A stretch of DNA of 64,000 bases from Massariosphaeria phaeospora. Taxonomy: Eukaryota; Ascomycota; Dothideomycetes; Pleosporales. The notes under the pieces were generated by a model that did no database searches, had not been told where the DNA came from, and saw only the letters and a list, made by a program, of their open reading frames with translations. Positions within the stretch are counted from its first letter, which is position 1, and each line of letters opens with the position of its first letter. Below are positions 11,544 to 24,148 of the stretch, in pieces. Both the position numbers and the translations under genes were made by a program. The stretch lies in NCBI GenBank assembly GCA_011032825.1, contig JAADJZ010000010.1, positions 434,001 to 498,000 of the forward strand. Direction: 5' to 3'.

Positions 11544-13368
11544 TCAGCAATGCCCCAATCCGGAAACGTAATACAGCGCCTCGCCCTGCTGCTGCTCATC
11601 CTTGCGGAACTGCTCCAGGGCCTCAGTCAGCCAGTCCATTTCGCCCGCCATATCGACCCGCCGCCACTCCATTTCCATGGCGCATTTCTCGCCCACGAGC
11701 ACGATGAGCGCCTGCCGCAACACTTCGTCCGCTGACAGTTTCGACGCCCCGCCGTTGATGTCGCTAAAGTTGCGGATGAGCTCCCTGGACGCGCCCATTA
11801 GTAGTTTGTGCTGGCGGATCCGCTCTTCGATTTCCGGCCGTGTCGTGCCTTCTCCGCGCCAGCCTATGCTTGTGTCAGAGTTGGGTGTTATGTGGCAGGG
11901 GTGCATTATACATACGAATGTCGGCACGGTTCAGGTCCGCCAAGTGCCGCTTCAGCTCGATCCAGATGAAAAATGCACGCTCCCATGCCACAAACTGATG
12001 AGGGTTTCTTTCTATCCGCGCACGGTCGTTTCTTACTCCACATCTCCACGCCAACTCGAGACGGCAGAGCAGTGCTTCTTCTTTGTGCATTGCTTCTTCC
12101 TCGAGCGGCGGGCTGTTGTCTTCGCGATACAGGACGATGCGCAGCCTGCGTATAGTGTCAGGATCAAGTGGATAGACCGAGACGCCGTTTGGCGGCCGAT
12201 CTTTGTGAGCGGTTTGCGTTATTGTGAATTTTGCAGCAAGCATATTAGTATCCTCGCTCAGCTGCCGCATGACAGACTGAGGGGTTGCATGGCCCATTGC
12301 TGGCCGTGGACCCGCCCCAGCCTGTGACGATATGCTCGCAGCGCGCGATTCTCGAGCTTCAGAGGCGATTTTATTCCACACGCCTTCTACAACGCTTTGA
12401 GCAGGGCCGCCATCGCGGTTCGCCGCCGTCGGACTCTCACTCGACTCCTGCGGCGTGACCATGGCCGATGTGCATGACGGACTCCCATGTAATAGCTTTG
12501 TGTCGAGTTGAAAGACTTGATTGTGACGCGCCGCCTCTACCGGAGGCGCTGGAGCTTCAGGTTGAGGTGTGTCCAAACTCTCAGGTTGAGATATGCTCGA
12601 CCCGTCAGGTTGAGGTGTGTTCGATCTGTCAGGTTGACGTGGATCCAAACTCGGGACGTCAGGCCCGCTCATATAAGGAGCGAGTGCGGCAAGAGTTGCA
12701 GGAGCGAGTGTATCAAAAGTCGCAACAACGGCCTCTCCCGAGGATTCCAGTTCCGCCTGCAATCTTCTGGTCTCCTCTTTCTTTCGTTTTCCACGTTCGA
12801 GGCGCTCGCGCGCCAGGATTACATTGCACCCTTTGAGGCCAAGCCACCAATGCAGTAGCACGCGAATTCTACTCCAGTCGATTAGTGGACCAGGTCGGCG
12901 GGCTGAGAAGTTTTCGCGAGATTCTTGGTTGTCGGCGGGCTGAAAGGAAGCTTACTGTTTGCGATCCTCTTCATTCTCAAAGTAGAGATCCCTGGGATAC
13001 ACCTCAGCTTCCAACCCCTCTTCCCCAGCACTAAGCAGATGCTCTCTGTCGCTCATCCTCCCCCAAATAGTGGCACCATGCTTTTGCAAAAGTGTGTCCA
13101 CCTCGTTCTCGAAACTGTCTTCTTTTGCGAGGAAATTGAGATAATCATCTGTTTCTTTCGGTACTGCCGTGAGGATCTCACCCATGTTATCAACCAACTC
13201 CCTCACCAAACTGCTTTGAAATTGCGCCTTGCCACGTCTGTTGGTGCTCCACGTTGCGCGGAGTCCTAGACGCTCGATCAGATTATGCATGCGTATATTG
13301 GAGCGATTTTTCATGATGTCCTGCCAGTGTTTCGCCGTGGCTTTGCGCGTCATCTCGCCGCCGTCCAT
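11544..13368 (-). CDS. IWG-module family protein, copy B
   Basis: Three exons, minus strand: 13368-12956, 12868-11916, 11863-11544; 561 aa. The last intron has a CTGAC branch point and TAG acceptor. Exon 1 carries the family domain: RLGL near aa 33-36, TNRRGK, IWGRMSDREHLL (IWG at 101-103) and YPRDLYFENEEDRK at the 3' edge. Exon 2 starts IRVLLHWWLGLKG, the equivalent of LKIHLHRWIVIK in copy A. A linker with repeated PQPD/PQPE units follows. The final 200 residues are weakly like the C-module of copy A (FFIWIELKRHL, then SADEVLRQALIVL and DWLTEALEQF). Function unknown. It lies in the same orientation as copy A, 1.7 kb away, consistent with old tandem duplication. Confidence 0.78.
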
Positions 13369-14807
13369 AATGTGCAGCGTGCAGCGTGCAGTGTAGCGTG
13401 CAGCGCGTAGAGGTAAGTGCCAAGGCAGTATATTGCGACGTTGATCTGATGCACGACGTGTTTATTCGATGGAAAAAAGTGTAGAAGGGGCCAAGAAAGG
13501 ATGAGATTGCATTGCTAACGTCAGTGCCTGTAAGCGATTACATAATCCGTTTCGCCACGCACCTAAGTAAACTCCCTATCTGGACATAACACAGGGCTTT
13601 GTGAGAATATAGGTAGCCTGTCTCTCTACTGCTAAAAACTACTATGCTATCGAGAGGATCGTCTAATGTCTAGGTAACTTCATCGGCGTCATTTGAACAT
13701 CAGCTAACGTGCCTTGGCAAGAAGATAAAAGCGAGGTGGCAGGGATGACAGCTACGAGTTGATGGTAGATACTAGACAGTCCCGGTTGACCGGAGACAGA
13801 TGTCGAAGAAAAGCCTGTTTGACCTCATTCTCCCCGCCGTCATGTGACGTGGGCAGCTCGCAACCAATCACGGCCCTAGCAGCCGATCAGTTACTGTTCG
13901 CTTCGCGCTCCAATCACAGGCGCTTGATGCGCACGTAACTAGCGCCTCAACTGTCAAAATTTCCGTCAACAACCTCAACAACGAAACTCTACTTTCACGA
14001 CTGCTGCCAACCATCCCTATTATCTGGTCGCAGGGCGCACTAAGCGGGTTCGTTTTGCAGATTCTGTAGAGTGCGCCACGATCACAACTAAGGTTCGTTG
14101 AGGTAGGTGACACGTAGGCAATCTTTTTGCTTTTTTCGTCATTCTCTCAATGTCTCTCCCTACCCCGTCCGTACCGTCTCTTTCTTACCTACAGTATTTC
14201 GAAAAGAGAGGGCTATCTGTTTATCGCGGCTATGTACCTAGGTTGTAGCTCAATTGGATCGATTTATCGATTTCACAGTCTATATACCTACATATTACGA
14301 GCGCACTAAAGCTCTACCGCTGGGCCGTTAAGTACAGCACATTGACTACCAGACCTTCCCACTGGGAATCGTCCTGGTGTAGGTAGCAGAATTCGTGATA
14401 ACCAGGACCCTACCAACCGTGGTCAACAGAGTACGTCTTCATATTGTAGGGCTGGTTTGGTTTACGAGGAGGCGTGGCTAACCAATTCATTGGTTCTGCC
14501 TCTTCATGAGTCAAATTGCCTTTAAGGGTCTGAATAGCTAATATAGTAGGTCATAGACAGCTACATTACGCCAATCAACCATGGCGAACCATCGCGAACC
14601 ATCGCGAACCACGGCTCTCGCAAAATATCAACTTCGCTTCCAACATCACAAATGCCACAGAGAAGTCCCCGCGAGCTCAGAGCGGAGCCTCATTAGGTTT
14701 CAGCGTAAGCTGAATGGGTGGCCGTTTTGTGGACCTGTACAGACCCCACTCAGCGCACACTTATAACGAATCCGCTTATTGCAACATCCACATACCACAT
14801 ACGCAAT
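13369..14807. other. Gap: intergenic
   Basis: Promoter side of copy B and downstream side of the P450 gene. Includes a short GTGCAGC repeat near 13373-13407 and a threefold CGCGAACCAT repeat near 14583-14612. No gene or RNA recognised. Confidence 0.5.
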
Positions 14808-16520
14808 CTATCGTAGCCTGAAAAGCACGGTCTGTTTTGAATTCGGCTCCACGATCAAATCCAGGTACACGTTTGGAAGCCGGTGCATCTTTTCCGCGGG
14901 AAAGGAGACGTGGTATTTGCGCAGTATCTGCGCAACGATAACCTTCATTGCGGCGCTGGCGTACCATCTACCGGGACACGTAAAGCGGCCGCGGCCCCAA
15001 TGGATGTTACTGCTCTCTGTGCCGACGAAGTCGTGCGGTCTTTGGGGTTTCGAGGTATCCGCGGACGCGGTAGCTGGGATATCGTTGCCGCAGAACCGGG
15101 TAGCCGAGAATTCGTGCGGGTTGGGGTAGTTTTCGGGATCCATGGCCATGGGCCCGGCGGGCATGCTGATGAATGTGTCTTTTGGAATCACTGTTCCGTC
15201 TTGGAGTGTGAATGTTGAGGTGGCGATGCGGTCGAAACTCACTGGGTTCGACATGTGAGAAGAGGAGACATTTTAGCTAGCAGTGCGTTCCTACTTACGG
15301 TAGTTTGGTGGATTGAACCGCTGCGACTCTTTCAGAAAGGAATCGAGCCTCTTCAACTGATTGACTTGTTCGAATTGCCACGGTAAGTCGTCCTGCCCTG
15401 GATGTTCGCGCAAAGCTTCGTTCCTCAGTTCGGCGACGCAGTCTGGAGATGCGCAGAGGTCGACGAGCGCGTGGCCGGTAGCCATCTTGGTTGTGTGCAG
15501 CTAAATGTGATCAGGGGCTAGCTAGCAAACGATATGTGAACGTGGCTTACCGCTCCCGCCATAAGCACGAGGAATTTGGCTACCATTTCCTTCTCGTTTA
15601 CAACTTCCGAAGTAGCAACAAAGTGATTGAGGACGCTCACGAAGTCCGCGCTACTCTTGACATCGCGACCTGACTTCGAAAACAAGATCCTCCGAACCGT
15701 TTCATGCAATCGCTTCATGCGAGCAGTTGGCGGAAGAAAACGCCGCATCACCAGTATCAAGAACTCAGGAATAAACAGCATGAACACAGCCATATCGCGC
15801 ACCACTTCCGTAAACTCCTCCACCGCCCACTGCAGCTCCGCATCCTCGCAGAGCTCCGGCCCCACAAACGTCAACAGCGTAATACGCAGAACCAACGCCG
15901 AAACTACATCTTTGACCTTGACCGGCGTGTACCTCGCCGACTCGCACGTAGCCAGTGTTTCCGCAAGGATGCCGTCGACTTTGCGACTGAGAACCGGTAC
16001 CAAGCTCGCTGTTACACGCGCTTAGTTGATACAATCATAGCATAACAACAGCGCGATAAAACTCGTACGTACTCAAGCCCTTCGTCAACTGCACACGAGC
16101 AATGTCGTAGCCCTGGCGGTCCTTCAAAATGACATCCACGCCGCTGTGCTGGCCCAGCACACTCGTAACCAGCGCTTGCGAGGCGCTGAGTTTGCTGACT
16201 GGCAGCATGCGCAGCTCGGGGAGATACTTTGGCGATAGAACGAGGGTGTCTGCGTTGAGGCTTTGCAGTAGGTACGGCGTGTCTTTTTCCTAAAGGGGGT
16301 GCATGAGTAAGTCAGTGTGCTTGCTAGGCGGTTGGGAGCACGAGATCAGAGCTTTTACTTGTATATAGGCCTGTTCCATAATGTCGTGGCCTTTGAGAAG
16401 GAACCATATTCGTGCCGGCCAGACCTTCAGGTTCAGGTAGCCGGGCTCGATGCCGCGGCGGCGGAAGGCTCGGTTTTTGGGCGGCCAGAATATAGCGATG
16501 GCGGTTACTGCCACCAGCAC
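14808..16520 (-). CDS. Cytochrome P450 monooxygenase (ent-kaurene-oxidase-like type)
   Basis: Haem-thiolate oxygenase. Recognisable exons: about 16520-16359 (5' limit uncertain), 16289-16073, 16008-15551, 15500-15299, 15241-14808; all internal junctions keep frame. Visible: a hydrophobic N-terminal segment, the LNADTLVLSPKYLPELRMLP region, I-helix AGALHTT formed across an intron, K-helix LKESQR, and the haem-binding loop HWGRGRFTCPGRWYA with the axial Cys. HTT in the I-helix and the NPPNY segment resemble the fungal ent-kaurene oxidase / indole-diterpene P450 group; substrate unknown. No ATG was found in frame at the 5' end: the frame is open back to about 16570 without Met, so a further 5' exon or a damaged start is likely. 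No terpene cyclase or other pathway gene is adjacent. Confidence 0.85.
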
Positions 16521-16882
16521 AAGAGTGCGGGATACTCTAGTAGGTGCATGGCGTATATGGACTGTTTTGTGCTAGATCTGACGATGGTTTTGGTGCGAGG
16601 GACTTGGAGAGCGGCACAGCAGGACGGCGCACCGAACGCGGCACAGTTCCTCCTCAAGGCCAACGCCGTGGTTAGTAGTGTTATTAGGACGATGTGAACA
16701 TAGCCATAGGTCTTCAGGATTCAGCATGGCATTTTCATCTAGCTACTCCGTCCCGCCCCCATAAAGCCATACCACGTCAGGAGATCCCCACAAAGCAGAA
16801 GGAAATCGGGTAGTCCAGTTGATCCCCAGCGCCACCCCGGTCGAGACAAGAAACATGGCAAGAGTAAGAAATGTAATCCGCT
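16521..16882. other. Gap: spacer that may hold the missing 5' exon of the P450
   Basis: On the minus strand one frame here encodes a hydrophobic run (GYVHIVLITLLTTALAL) that could be a P450 membrane anchor, but no ATG or clean splice path connects it. Confidence 0.3.
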
Positions 16883-18362
16883 TTATAGCACCTGAAGGTG
16901 CGCATCGACCTTCGTGGCGTCCGTCCACCCATCCGACTCCCCCAGTAGCTCCTTGAGCCGCTCGAAGCCCACCGGGTTATCCGCGCTCACCACAGCTGCC
17001 CTCTTGGCCCCATTGGGCAGCTGGTATGCCATCCGCCAGCGGACGGCCATGCTCAGAATGTCCAAGGCCTCCTTGCAGCCTTCGGCATCCTCGTGGAGCC
17101 GACCCAGCAAAGTGGGGAGTGAAGGGCACTGGCCCAGAGTACGGATGTACTCGTACTCGAAGTCTTCCACTGTAACCGTCCAGAGGAAGCGGACGCGGTT
17201 CGCGCGATCTTCTGGGAGGTCGCTCGAACTGCTGTGGCTGCCCGATAGCTTAGGAGGGGCAGGCTGGACTTCGTGACGCGGAGCTGAAGCTCCAGCTGAT
17301 GACTCCGATAGGTCGCTGGATGCTGGAGTTGGGGACTGCTCACGGGCCTTCTTGCGCTTTGGTGCAGAAACGTCTTCGCGGTCGGACCTCTTTTGCTTTT
17401 CGATGCTCGCGGACGGGATTGTCTCTGGAGCAGCGATTATCGTGTTTCGAGGCTTTTCGCCACGATCCCGAACGGGCGAGACAGACGTAGTCTTGAGAGC
17501 GGCCTTGACAGTCTCCAGGGTGCCGGCGAGTTGGCTAGCGTTCCGTAGAGCGAGCCACTCGAATGGGGTCGTGGAAGATGGATCCTGGCCAACGCTGTCG
17601 GTCTCATAAGGGCGGAAGGATCGAAGTCCAGGCAAGGATCGGTCGTTGGGCTGGGGAAGAAGAATGCAGAACAGGTCGTCGTCTTCTTCATCGCGAAGAG
17701 GCATGATGACGAGTTTCTGGTAACGGTTAGCAGTGGTCCGAGTATGCAGACCAATGAGGACGTACTGTCTTGTTGGTATATGAAAGTTCCGACAAAGTGA
17801 TCAGCTGTGAGTCAGGGCCGTGGCATCCTCGGCAGACGGCTTGGCGATCATCTCGGGGAGAACCCATGGTGGGAGGGGGGTAGGGAGGGCTGAAGTTTTT
17901 GTGATTTGCCCTGAGCTGGTTGAAGGATGGAAGTTTGTTGTATGACCGGCCGTGCTTGTCCCATGAAAGGTAACCAATCCAGATTCCTGCGGCAAGGAGC
18001 TCCTCGCATGAACGATAATGTGATTTGCCGTTCCATCGGAAGCATTCATACGATGATTCGATAGCGGGCGTAGAAAATTCCCTCGGAGTTTGACCATTGG
18101 CCTCGTGGCTGTCGTTAGAAGTACGAGTCAATTCCGGCAGACGCCCTTGAGTGGGCGATGGGCTCGGAGGATCCAGAGAGGGGGACAACGTGCTGGATAT
18201 GACGGTGGGCGCTTTCTCGGATGTGGCGGCTTTGGCATCGGAGCTTCGAGGCTTTTCAGTTGATCGTTTTGGTCGACGTATTGAGGCTCCCGAGAGGATC
18301 TTGAGATTGTAGGTAGCGACGGGTGCACGAGTTCGCGTACGGCGAACGTTGCTTTCCTCCAT
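16883..18362 (-). CDS. Two-exon unknown protein with C-module resembling copy C
   Basis: Exons 18362-17766 and 17716-16883, joined by a 49-nt intron with GTACGT donor, CTGCTAAC branch and CAG acceptor, phase 0. About 477 aa. N-terminus is basic (RRTRTRAPVATYNLKILSG), loosely reminiscent of short motifs in fungal chromatin proteins; that is a weak impression. Exon 1 ends with a Trp/Tyr-rich segment (YECFRWNGKSHYRSCEELL, IWIGYLSWDKHG) and a CRGCHG pair. Exon 2 has acidic DEEDDD, a KRKKAR basic cluster, a Ser-rich linker, and a C-terminal ordered module (FLWTVTVEDFEYEYIRTL ... WRMAYQLPNG ... FERLKELLGES). That module looks related to the end of the divergently transcribed copy C. Function unknown; nuclear location inferred from the basic clusters. 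Confidence 0.7.
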
Positions 18363-18984
18363 GGCGATGGTGGCAGACAACTTCCTCGCGAGGGCTTGGA
18401 ACAGAGGCCACACGTAAGTGGACCGACGTCTGACTCGAGATAGGCAATGGGGAATCCGGATGGTGGTGGACAAGCGCTGGAAGCACAGCCTGCAAGCGTG
18501 GAGATGTGAAGATGTGAAGATATGGAGATGTGAAAACTCTAGACGAATCTGCACAGAAATCGAGAGATGGAAAGTAGATGAGAAGGAGGTTCAGCTAAAG
18601 ATTCGGGTTGAAATGAGCGAGGGGGCGCCCTGAAGTAGAGGAGGGCTGCTATTGTGCGACACCGACAATAGCATGTACAGTACAATAGCGACTACAATAG
18701 CAAGTCTGAAGAGGTCTGTCGCCGCCCGCAGCTGCACGCCATTGGAGGAACGTCGCGCCGCAACAGACGGTGAGTAGGGAGAGGTCAATAGGACAATAGT
18801 CGTGCGTCGCCGTTACCGAAACGCTAGCAGGTTCGCGTGGGACGTGCGTCGGCGCTAGAGTCAACTTGACACAGGACAGGCACTCCACTTCCTCTATCGA
18901 CACCAAACTCGAGTCTGCCCACTACTTTCTTATTTTTGCCATCTCTTTTCACACCATCGGCTCGCGAAATCCGTCTTCTCAACC
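18363..18984. promoter_or_regulatory. Bidirectional promoter region
   Basis: 622 bp between divergently transcribed genes (16883-18362 minus, 18985-20007 plus). No specific operator recognised. Confidence 0.5.
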
Positions 18985-20007
18985 ATGACCGTACTGGAGC
19001 ACTACTCGGCCCTCGGGCTCCAAACCTATGGCAAAGAACAAGACGACCCCTCCTACGTGGTCCGACGTCCAGTTTACAAATACGAACCTGTCCTCAATCT
19101 TCACAGGATTGAACTTCCATCTCTATTTGGGCGACTCATCCGCGACGATCTTGACCGAGACGATCCGAACTTGTTTGACAGCGAACTGGACGAGGTCCTT
19201 GCGAAGCTAGGTCCTCAGATATGGCCAGTTCCAGGAAGTGCATCCAGAGATCATCTGAAGGAACCCGAAGCGGGAACCGAATATCCGGCGGAGCTGGTGT
19301 ATCCCCGTGACCGTACCAAGTAGGTCCATCTGCATGCTTTTCAGAAAGTGGGGCGGTTATTGACAATTGCCAGACTTAAAGAACATTTGCGAGGTGCTGT
19401 AATTTGCAAAAGAAAGTTTCGACCGGGGACAGACATCGAAGCTCTCGTTCAGAAAAGAGGAAAGAAGGAGCGTAGAAGGCGCTTGAATCCAGCACAGTCG
19501 GCGCCAACCACCCCGCTTCGCCAGTCACGAGCATCCCAGTTACGCAAGGTTTCCAGTACCGTTCCACGTCGACGGAAATCTCCAGACATCAGCGGCAGCA
19601 GCGCCTCCGAAACAGACGAGGGCCCTACGGGGACTCGGACACGACGCCAGACCCTTACAGACCGTTCTTATGCTGAAGCCCGCCAAGTACAGCTGCGCTT
19701 GTATAGACTCGACACAGTCTCTGAAGAAGTTGTGTGGCCATTGGGCTCGATTAATCTCAGTGGTGATGGCACATCTGATGAGTGCTTCTCGCGGATCTGT
19801 GGTGTGATCGACGGGGATTGCAACTGGCTGACTTTTCGGCTCCCCGAGGACATATCGCATCAGAAAGAAGTTCGGGTGGTTCGCGGATCCCGTGGCGTAG
19901 AGGCGGTCTTCCAGCACGTTCTCTACTTGTTCCAGAAAGCACCAAGGTTCCCGGCTGATATTAGGCGCATCGTGGAAGTGGAGGTTGGCCTGGACGCTGA
20001 TTTCTGA
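18985..20007 (+). CDS. IWG-module family protein, copy C, with alternative C-module
   Basis: Exons 18985-19319 and 19374-20007 (GTAGGT donor, CCAG acceptor), 322 aa. Exon 1 is a shorter family domain: SALGL at aa 8-12, LGPQIW at 75-80 (IWP instead of IWG), SRDHL, and YPAELVYPRDRTK at its end. Exon 2 begins KEHLRGAVICKRKFR, matching the start of exon 2 in the other copies. A basic Ser/Arg-rich linker follows. The C-terminal 110 residues (VQLRLYRLDTVSEEV ... WLTFRLPED ... VEAVFQHVLYL) differ from the WIAERR module of copies A and E and instead align loosely with the end of the divergent neighbour. The N-module is thus found with different tails. Function unknown. Confidence 0.75.
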
Positions 20008-21423
20008 GGGTCAGTGATGCAGTGCGATCTGAAATAACCAGAGCTGACAGCAAGAGATGTACATGCAAAGGCGTTCTAGAATACAGGGGGCATGCTGATG
20101 TCGACGTCGTGCAAAAATGGCACTGTCGTGTATTCAGCGGGAATGTGGTGATGGGAGTTAGAAAGGTTTACTGCGGAGACGGGAGGGATATCTGACTGAA
20201 TCGGAGGTATCTAGCGGAAGAGGTGGCTGGTGGAACATGACATTTACATTGATTTTGATTTCGAACCCATCTTCTTAGGGGAATACACTGCCTTGACTTG
20301 CCTCGGCTATGGTGCACGGATCAGGTGAATGCGTCCGAACTTCAACTAAAAAGCAGCAATACAGTCGATGAGCCATACAGACTCAAAGTAATGCCCAGAT
20401 CGGACGCAAATGCTCACCAAAGCGCCTGCTTACCCGAGTGCGCGCAACGCAAGGCCAATTGCTCACCTCAGGCGCGCTCCCATTGGGCACCCTTGCGCAC
20501 ATCAGCCGCTGCTAACGTGGAGGTGACGGAAAGCTTCTCCGCACCTCGTCCATCAACTCTCTTCCATCGCTCTCACAACATCCTTCAACCATCCCATCCC
20601 ACGCGTGGACGCCGAATGCCGTCCTGCGCGCCGCAGCGTGCAGCTGTCGTGCGAGTCGGTTCCTGCAGCAGGTGCCGATCTCGACGCGTCTTTCAGCCCC
20701 CAAATGTCGCCCACCACAAACCGCCGGGGCGTCCAGTGCCGATGGGACGCCTTTTAGTGCGGCTGCGTCGTATTTTTAGCCCGACCTGGATGCGCACGAG
20801 GGGGCATGGCAGATGTGAACAGTCGTTCGAGCGGCTGTCGCCCTGCTCGCGACGTGCCATGTTCCTGCGACCTACGCCCTCACATCCTGTCCTGCATCCG
20901 TCAGTGCCCACGCTTTCCCCTGAGTCCTGACGCCGTCAACCAGGCCGGCGGGACAGGTCAATCAATCTACCACTCGCTACCCAGTCAGCTCCAGGCTCGG
21001 CCCGAGCTGAGCCGCTCGAGGCTGAGCGTCTCGTCGAGCACTGGACGGCGTGTATGACTCCAGCTTCCTGATATTGGCTGCCGGCTTTGCTACTGTGATC
21101 CGACGTCGTTTGTCTGCACTGGTTCTGCTCAAGCGTCGGAAATTCTTGAAGTGGCGCCCTGCTCGATTTCGGCAGCGTGTGCGAGGTATATGCGCAGCCA
21201 GCACAGCGAGGCTGGAGTCTGCTAACAGCTCTAGGCCCCAAGGCATCTTTCAGCCGCCCCAGCAACACTCACCTTCTGCGCGTGCCACTTGGTCCTCCTG
21301 CTTCCATCCTGTGCGACTCGAGCGGCACCTGTTCCTGATTCACAATCTACGCCGCATCTAGCATCAAACAATCGAGGACTGGTATCGCGGGAAGAGAAGC
21401 AAGGCTGGGCGCGTAGAGCAGCC
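20008..21423. other. Gap: upstream region of the DUF3433 gene
   Basis: Long promoter/5' UTR region. A 210-aa plus-strand frame at 20298-20930 is Arg/Pro/Ser-rich and lacks any family feature; I treat it as non-coding. C-rich tracts before 21424 fit a leader. Confidence 0.45.
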
Positions 21424-24148
21424 ATGGAAGAGGTCCCCTCCCCTCTCCAGGCTGGCTCGCAGACGGCGGCGAGGAACCCGTTTGCGGACTCGGTTCCCTC
21501 TGCGCTGCGCGTGGGCTCTCCAGTCGTCGATGGCGCAGCTCCAGCGGCGCATTCACGGCCTCCTCTTATGCGGCAGCATACCTCTGGTTCAGACAGATTG
21601 TCGCAGCTGTTCCCGTCCCGACCCGCATCGGTCGCCTCCCTCAGTCCTACCGAATCCCCAGGCTCACGGCAGTCGAGACGAACATCGTATCCCTCACCAC
21701 TCGTCCCCGCCGCCGAGCCTTCGTATCGAATACCCCGCGCCCCAGCGCCTCCCTCGTTTCTCGACGATCCGCCAACCAGCCCGCCATCCAACCCGTTCGA
21801 GCAACAAGGTTCACAACCGACGTTGCGAGGTACCAGCGGGACCCAGCGCCTGCTGAACCGGCTCACATCCCTGCGGAGTGGAAGGTCAAGAGGGGCAAAC
21901 TACAATAAACTGGAAGATGATGAAGCAGGGCCGCAGCGAGAAAGATTGCGAGATTTGGAAGAGGAACAAGAGCCCGTGGGATATGACTTGAGTGGCTACG
22001 ATGGGCTTCCCATGAAGAAATTCGAGTCCAAGCCGGCCGTCACCATAGCGGATGCGATGGAGCAGGCACAGAATCTGAATGAGGCCGGATATGCTGCAGA
22101 GTACGAGCGGCTCGAGGCACAGCTAGGAGCGGGAATGAGCTCCATCGTTGAAGTGCCATTCACCCACACCGCTGCCCAAACAGAGCAGGCCGTTGACCAC
22201 GGACACTCGAAAGAGCAGCTGTTGGATAAAGAGTTAGCCAAGGACGCACAAAAAGAGGCCGAAAAGACTGGCGGCATTGTTGCTGTTGCCGAGATACCTG
22301 TCGATATCAGCGAATCATTTGGAGGTGCCGACTTTGAGACTCGGAGTGTGCTCAATAGTGGCTATGGCGATGGCGATAATGCACCGACGAGTTACTACTT
22401 CCCGCCAGGTTCGTTCGACTCTCTGTCTGATCAAGGAATCGGACTGACACTGACCCATTATAGATCCCAGTATGCCAGCGTGGAGACCATTCTCCATGGG
22501 CTGGCCGTGGCTGTCTGTTCTCGTTTCCATAGCAGTTGTCTTGGCTGCCATGCAGGAGTTTCTCTGCCAGCTTTCGATGAAGCGAGCTAGAGAAGACCCG
22601 GAAAACGGTGGTCTGATCAAATTCAAGAATCCCGGCGAACTCACCCTCACCGAATACTTTACATGGAAATACGCGCCCATTCTGTTCTTTGTCATCTACG
22701 GTATCCTTTGGCAGGTCACTGATTTTGAGGTCAAGCGCCTCGAGCCTTTTTATCAGTTATCGAGGAAAACAGGCGCAACGGCAGGCGAGTCGCTCAACAT
22801 GGACTATTTGACCTTCTTAAGTTGGCTTGTACCCTTGCGCGCGCTCTCACACAGGCAGTACGCCGTCATCTATGTCTCGTTGGCTACCTTGATCTCGAGT
22901 AGTTTAGTGCCTGTTTTGCAGTCGGCATCAATAAAACTGTATCCTGAAAAGAACCAACGAAAACCAGAGGAATTCAAGTCAGTCCGGATTGATCCACCGT
23001 GGTCAAGAGCCGTCACGGGGTCGCTGATATTCGTAGCTATTTGTGGCGGCGTCCTCATGTACGAAATGCGACGGAAAAGCGGACTCCTGTCGGACCCCAA
23101 AGGAATTGCCGGCGTGGCAACCATGGCTACCAAGAGTCACATTCTCACAGATTTCCGCGGCCTGGACACGGCGCCCCTGCACAAAATCCACGAGCAGCTG
23201 AGGCACCGTCGGTACATCATGCACAAGAGCTCCCTGTGGCAGGGAGAGTATATCCGGCACAGCAAAGAGAAGATCCACGAGACCGGCACCGACCCCCGTC
23301 CGCTCATGCTGCGGCTCCGCGCTGGTATCCCCTTCATGATCTACATCATGCTGTTCTGCGTCTCAGTGCCCATATTCCTGTTCGTCGATGGCGCCGACAT
23401 GGTCACAGACAAACTGCCCTTCCTCCTCACGGCGCTCGCAACCATCGTCCGCCTCCTCTGGGCGACCGTAAACTGCGACATCCGCATGCTCGAGCCCTTC
23501 TACATCCTCGCGCAGCGCCGCGCCCCCGCCCGCACCCTCACGCTCGACTACACCGGCACCAACCCGCTCTACCTGCCCATCAAAGCCCTGCTCAACAGAC
23601 ACTACCTCGTCGCGCTCGTCGGCATCGGCTCCGTGCTCGCCGAGATCCTCACCGTATGCGTCTCCGCGCTCTCCGTCGACGGCAAGAAGTTCCTACCGGG
23701 CCACTCCGGCAAAGAAACCCACGACAAAGACGATTCCAACGACCGCTCCAACGCCGACGAAACCTTCCGCAGCTTCTGGGTCTCGCTCGTGCTGGTCATC
23801 CTCATCATGCTGTACCTCGTCGGCATCGCAGCCGCCGTGTACCGCCGCCGCGCGCACAAGTTCATGCCGCGCCAGATCGGCACCATGGCCAGCGTGCTGG
23901 CGTTTATCCACCAGAGCAAGATGCTCGTGTCCTTCGTCGATACCGAGAAGCTGAGCAGCGGGCAGATGACGCGCCATCTTGAGCGCCAGGGCAAGACGTA
24001 TGCGCTTGGCTGGTTTAGTGGAAGGGATGGCGACGACCATTTGGGGATTGATGAGGAGCCCATTTTGGCGGGGTATACGTATGGGGTGGATTGGACGAAG
24101 ACGAGGGTGTTGGCGAATCAGGTTGGGACGTGGGAGCATTATGAGTGA
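21424..24148 (+). CDS. DUF3433-domain multi-pass membrane protein
   Basis: Two exons, 21424-22408 and 22464-24148; GTTCGT donor and TATAG acceptor restore frame (PP|DPSMPAWRP). 889 aa. The N-terminal third is a disordered Ser/Pro cytosolic tail. From about aa 340 there are two similar membrane halves, each with LEPFYQLS / LEPFYILAQ-type motifs after a transmembrane segment (WKYAPILFFVIYGILWQVTDFEVKRLEPFY and a later VRLLWATVNCDIRMLEPFYI region). This duplicated pattern is typical of DUF3433 proteins of filamentous fungi. Other membrane segments: WLSVLVSIAVVLAAM, IYIMLFCVSVPIFLF, FWVSLVLVILIMLYLVGIAAAVY. Role unknown. The start is the ATG at 21424 because upstream in-frame sequence looks like leader. 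Confidence 0.88.

Noticed and set aside
20298..20930. 210-aa plus-strand frame upstream of the DUF3433 gene
   Set aside because: No domain, low-complexity composition, and position fits a long promoter or leader.
22999..23982. 327-aa plus-strand frame rich in Arg, His and Pro
   Set aside because: It lies inside the DUF3433 coding exon in another frame; the DUF3433 frame has membrane segments and family motifs.
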